From an uncultured Eubacteriales bacterium (GTDB lineage Bacteria; Bacillota; Clostridia; Oscillospirales; Acutalibacteraceae): a stretch of 6,659 nt of DNA. The notes beneath the pieces were generated by a model. That model searched no databases. It was not told the DNA's origin and saw only the letters and a program-made list of their open reading frames with translations. Below are positions 6,646 to 6,659 of the stretch, in pieces. The DNA is taken from the NCBI GenBank assembly GCA_934667575.1, contig CAKUME010000063.1, positions 1 to 6,659 of the forward strand. The letters are read 5' to 3'. The translations under genes were made by a program, and so were the position numbers. Position 1 is the first letter of the stretch. Each line of letters begins with the position of its first letter.

Positions 6646-6659
6646 AATCCCCTTTCGGC

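Noticed and set aside
1..6659. CRISPR arrays, tRNA/rRNA genes, insertion sequences, phage or defence genes
   Set aside because: I saw no regularly spaced direct repeats, no tRNA-like segments, no transposase or integrase motifs and no terminal inverted repeats. All long stretches are explained by five ordinary genes.

Overview
This window looks like chromosomal DNA from a GC-rich bacterium (roughly 60% G+C by eye, G/C favoured at third codon positions). Strong AAGGAGG-type ribosome-binding sites, a consensus TATAAT box and the protein families suggest an anaerobic clostridial-type Bacillota, perhaps a gut or polysaccharide-degrading lineage. That assignment is an inference; no rRNA or other taxonomic marker is present.

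Layout. (1) Positions 2-1978, plus strand: the C-terminal part of mfd, the transcription-repair coupling factor, cut by the left edge. (2) 1979-2068: a short convergent gap with a hairpin that can end transcription from both sides. (3) 2069-2857, minus strand: a hydroxypyruvate isomerase-like sugar isomerase/epimerase with its own predicted promoter and ribosome-binding site. (4) 2858-3011: that promoter, plus two hairpin/T-tract terminators that close the next transcription unit; one is a perfect 16-bp palindrome. (5) 3012-6645, minus strand: a three-gene carbohydrate unit transcribed right to left. It encodes a GH39-like glycoside hydrolase, an MFS transporter and a LacI-family regulator, with the last two overlapping by 4 bp (ATGA).

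How the genes fit together. The GH39-like enzyme has no signal peptide and many cysteines, so it probably acts in the cytoplasm on a small glycoside. The MFS protein is the natural candidate to import that glycoside, and the LacI-type protein is the likely local sensor and repressor. The hydroxypyruvate isomerase-like gene lies directly downstream but is separated by terminators and a promoter, so it may be regulated separately. mfd is an unrelated housekeeping gene.

I found no tRNA, rRNA, CRISPR array, insertion sequence or phage gene. The window reads as an ordinary chromosome segment with a small sugar-utilisation locus of unknown substrate. The points most worth checking are the substrate of that locus, the atypical hinge of the LacI-type regulator, and two palindromes that could be operators.
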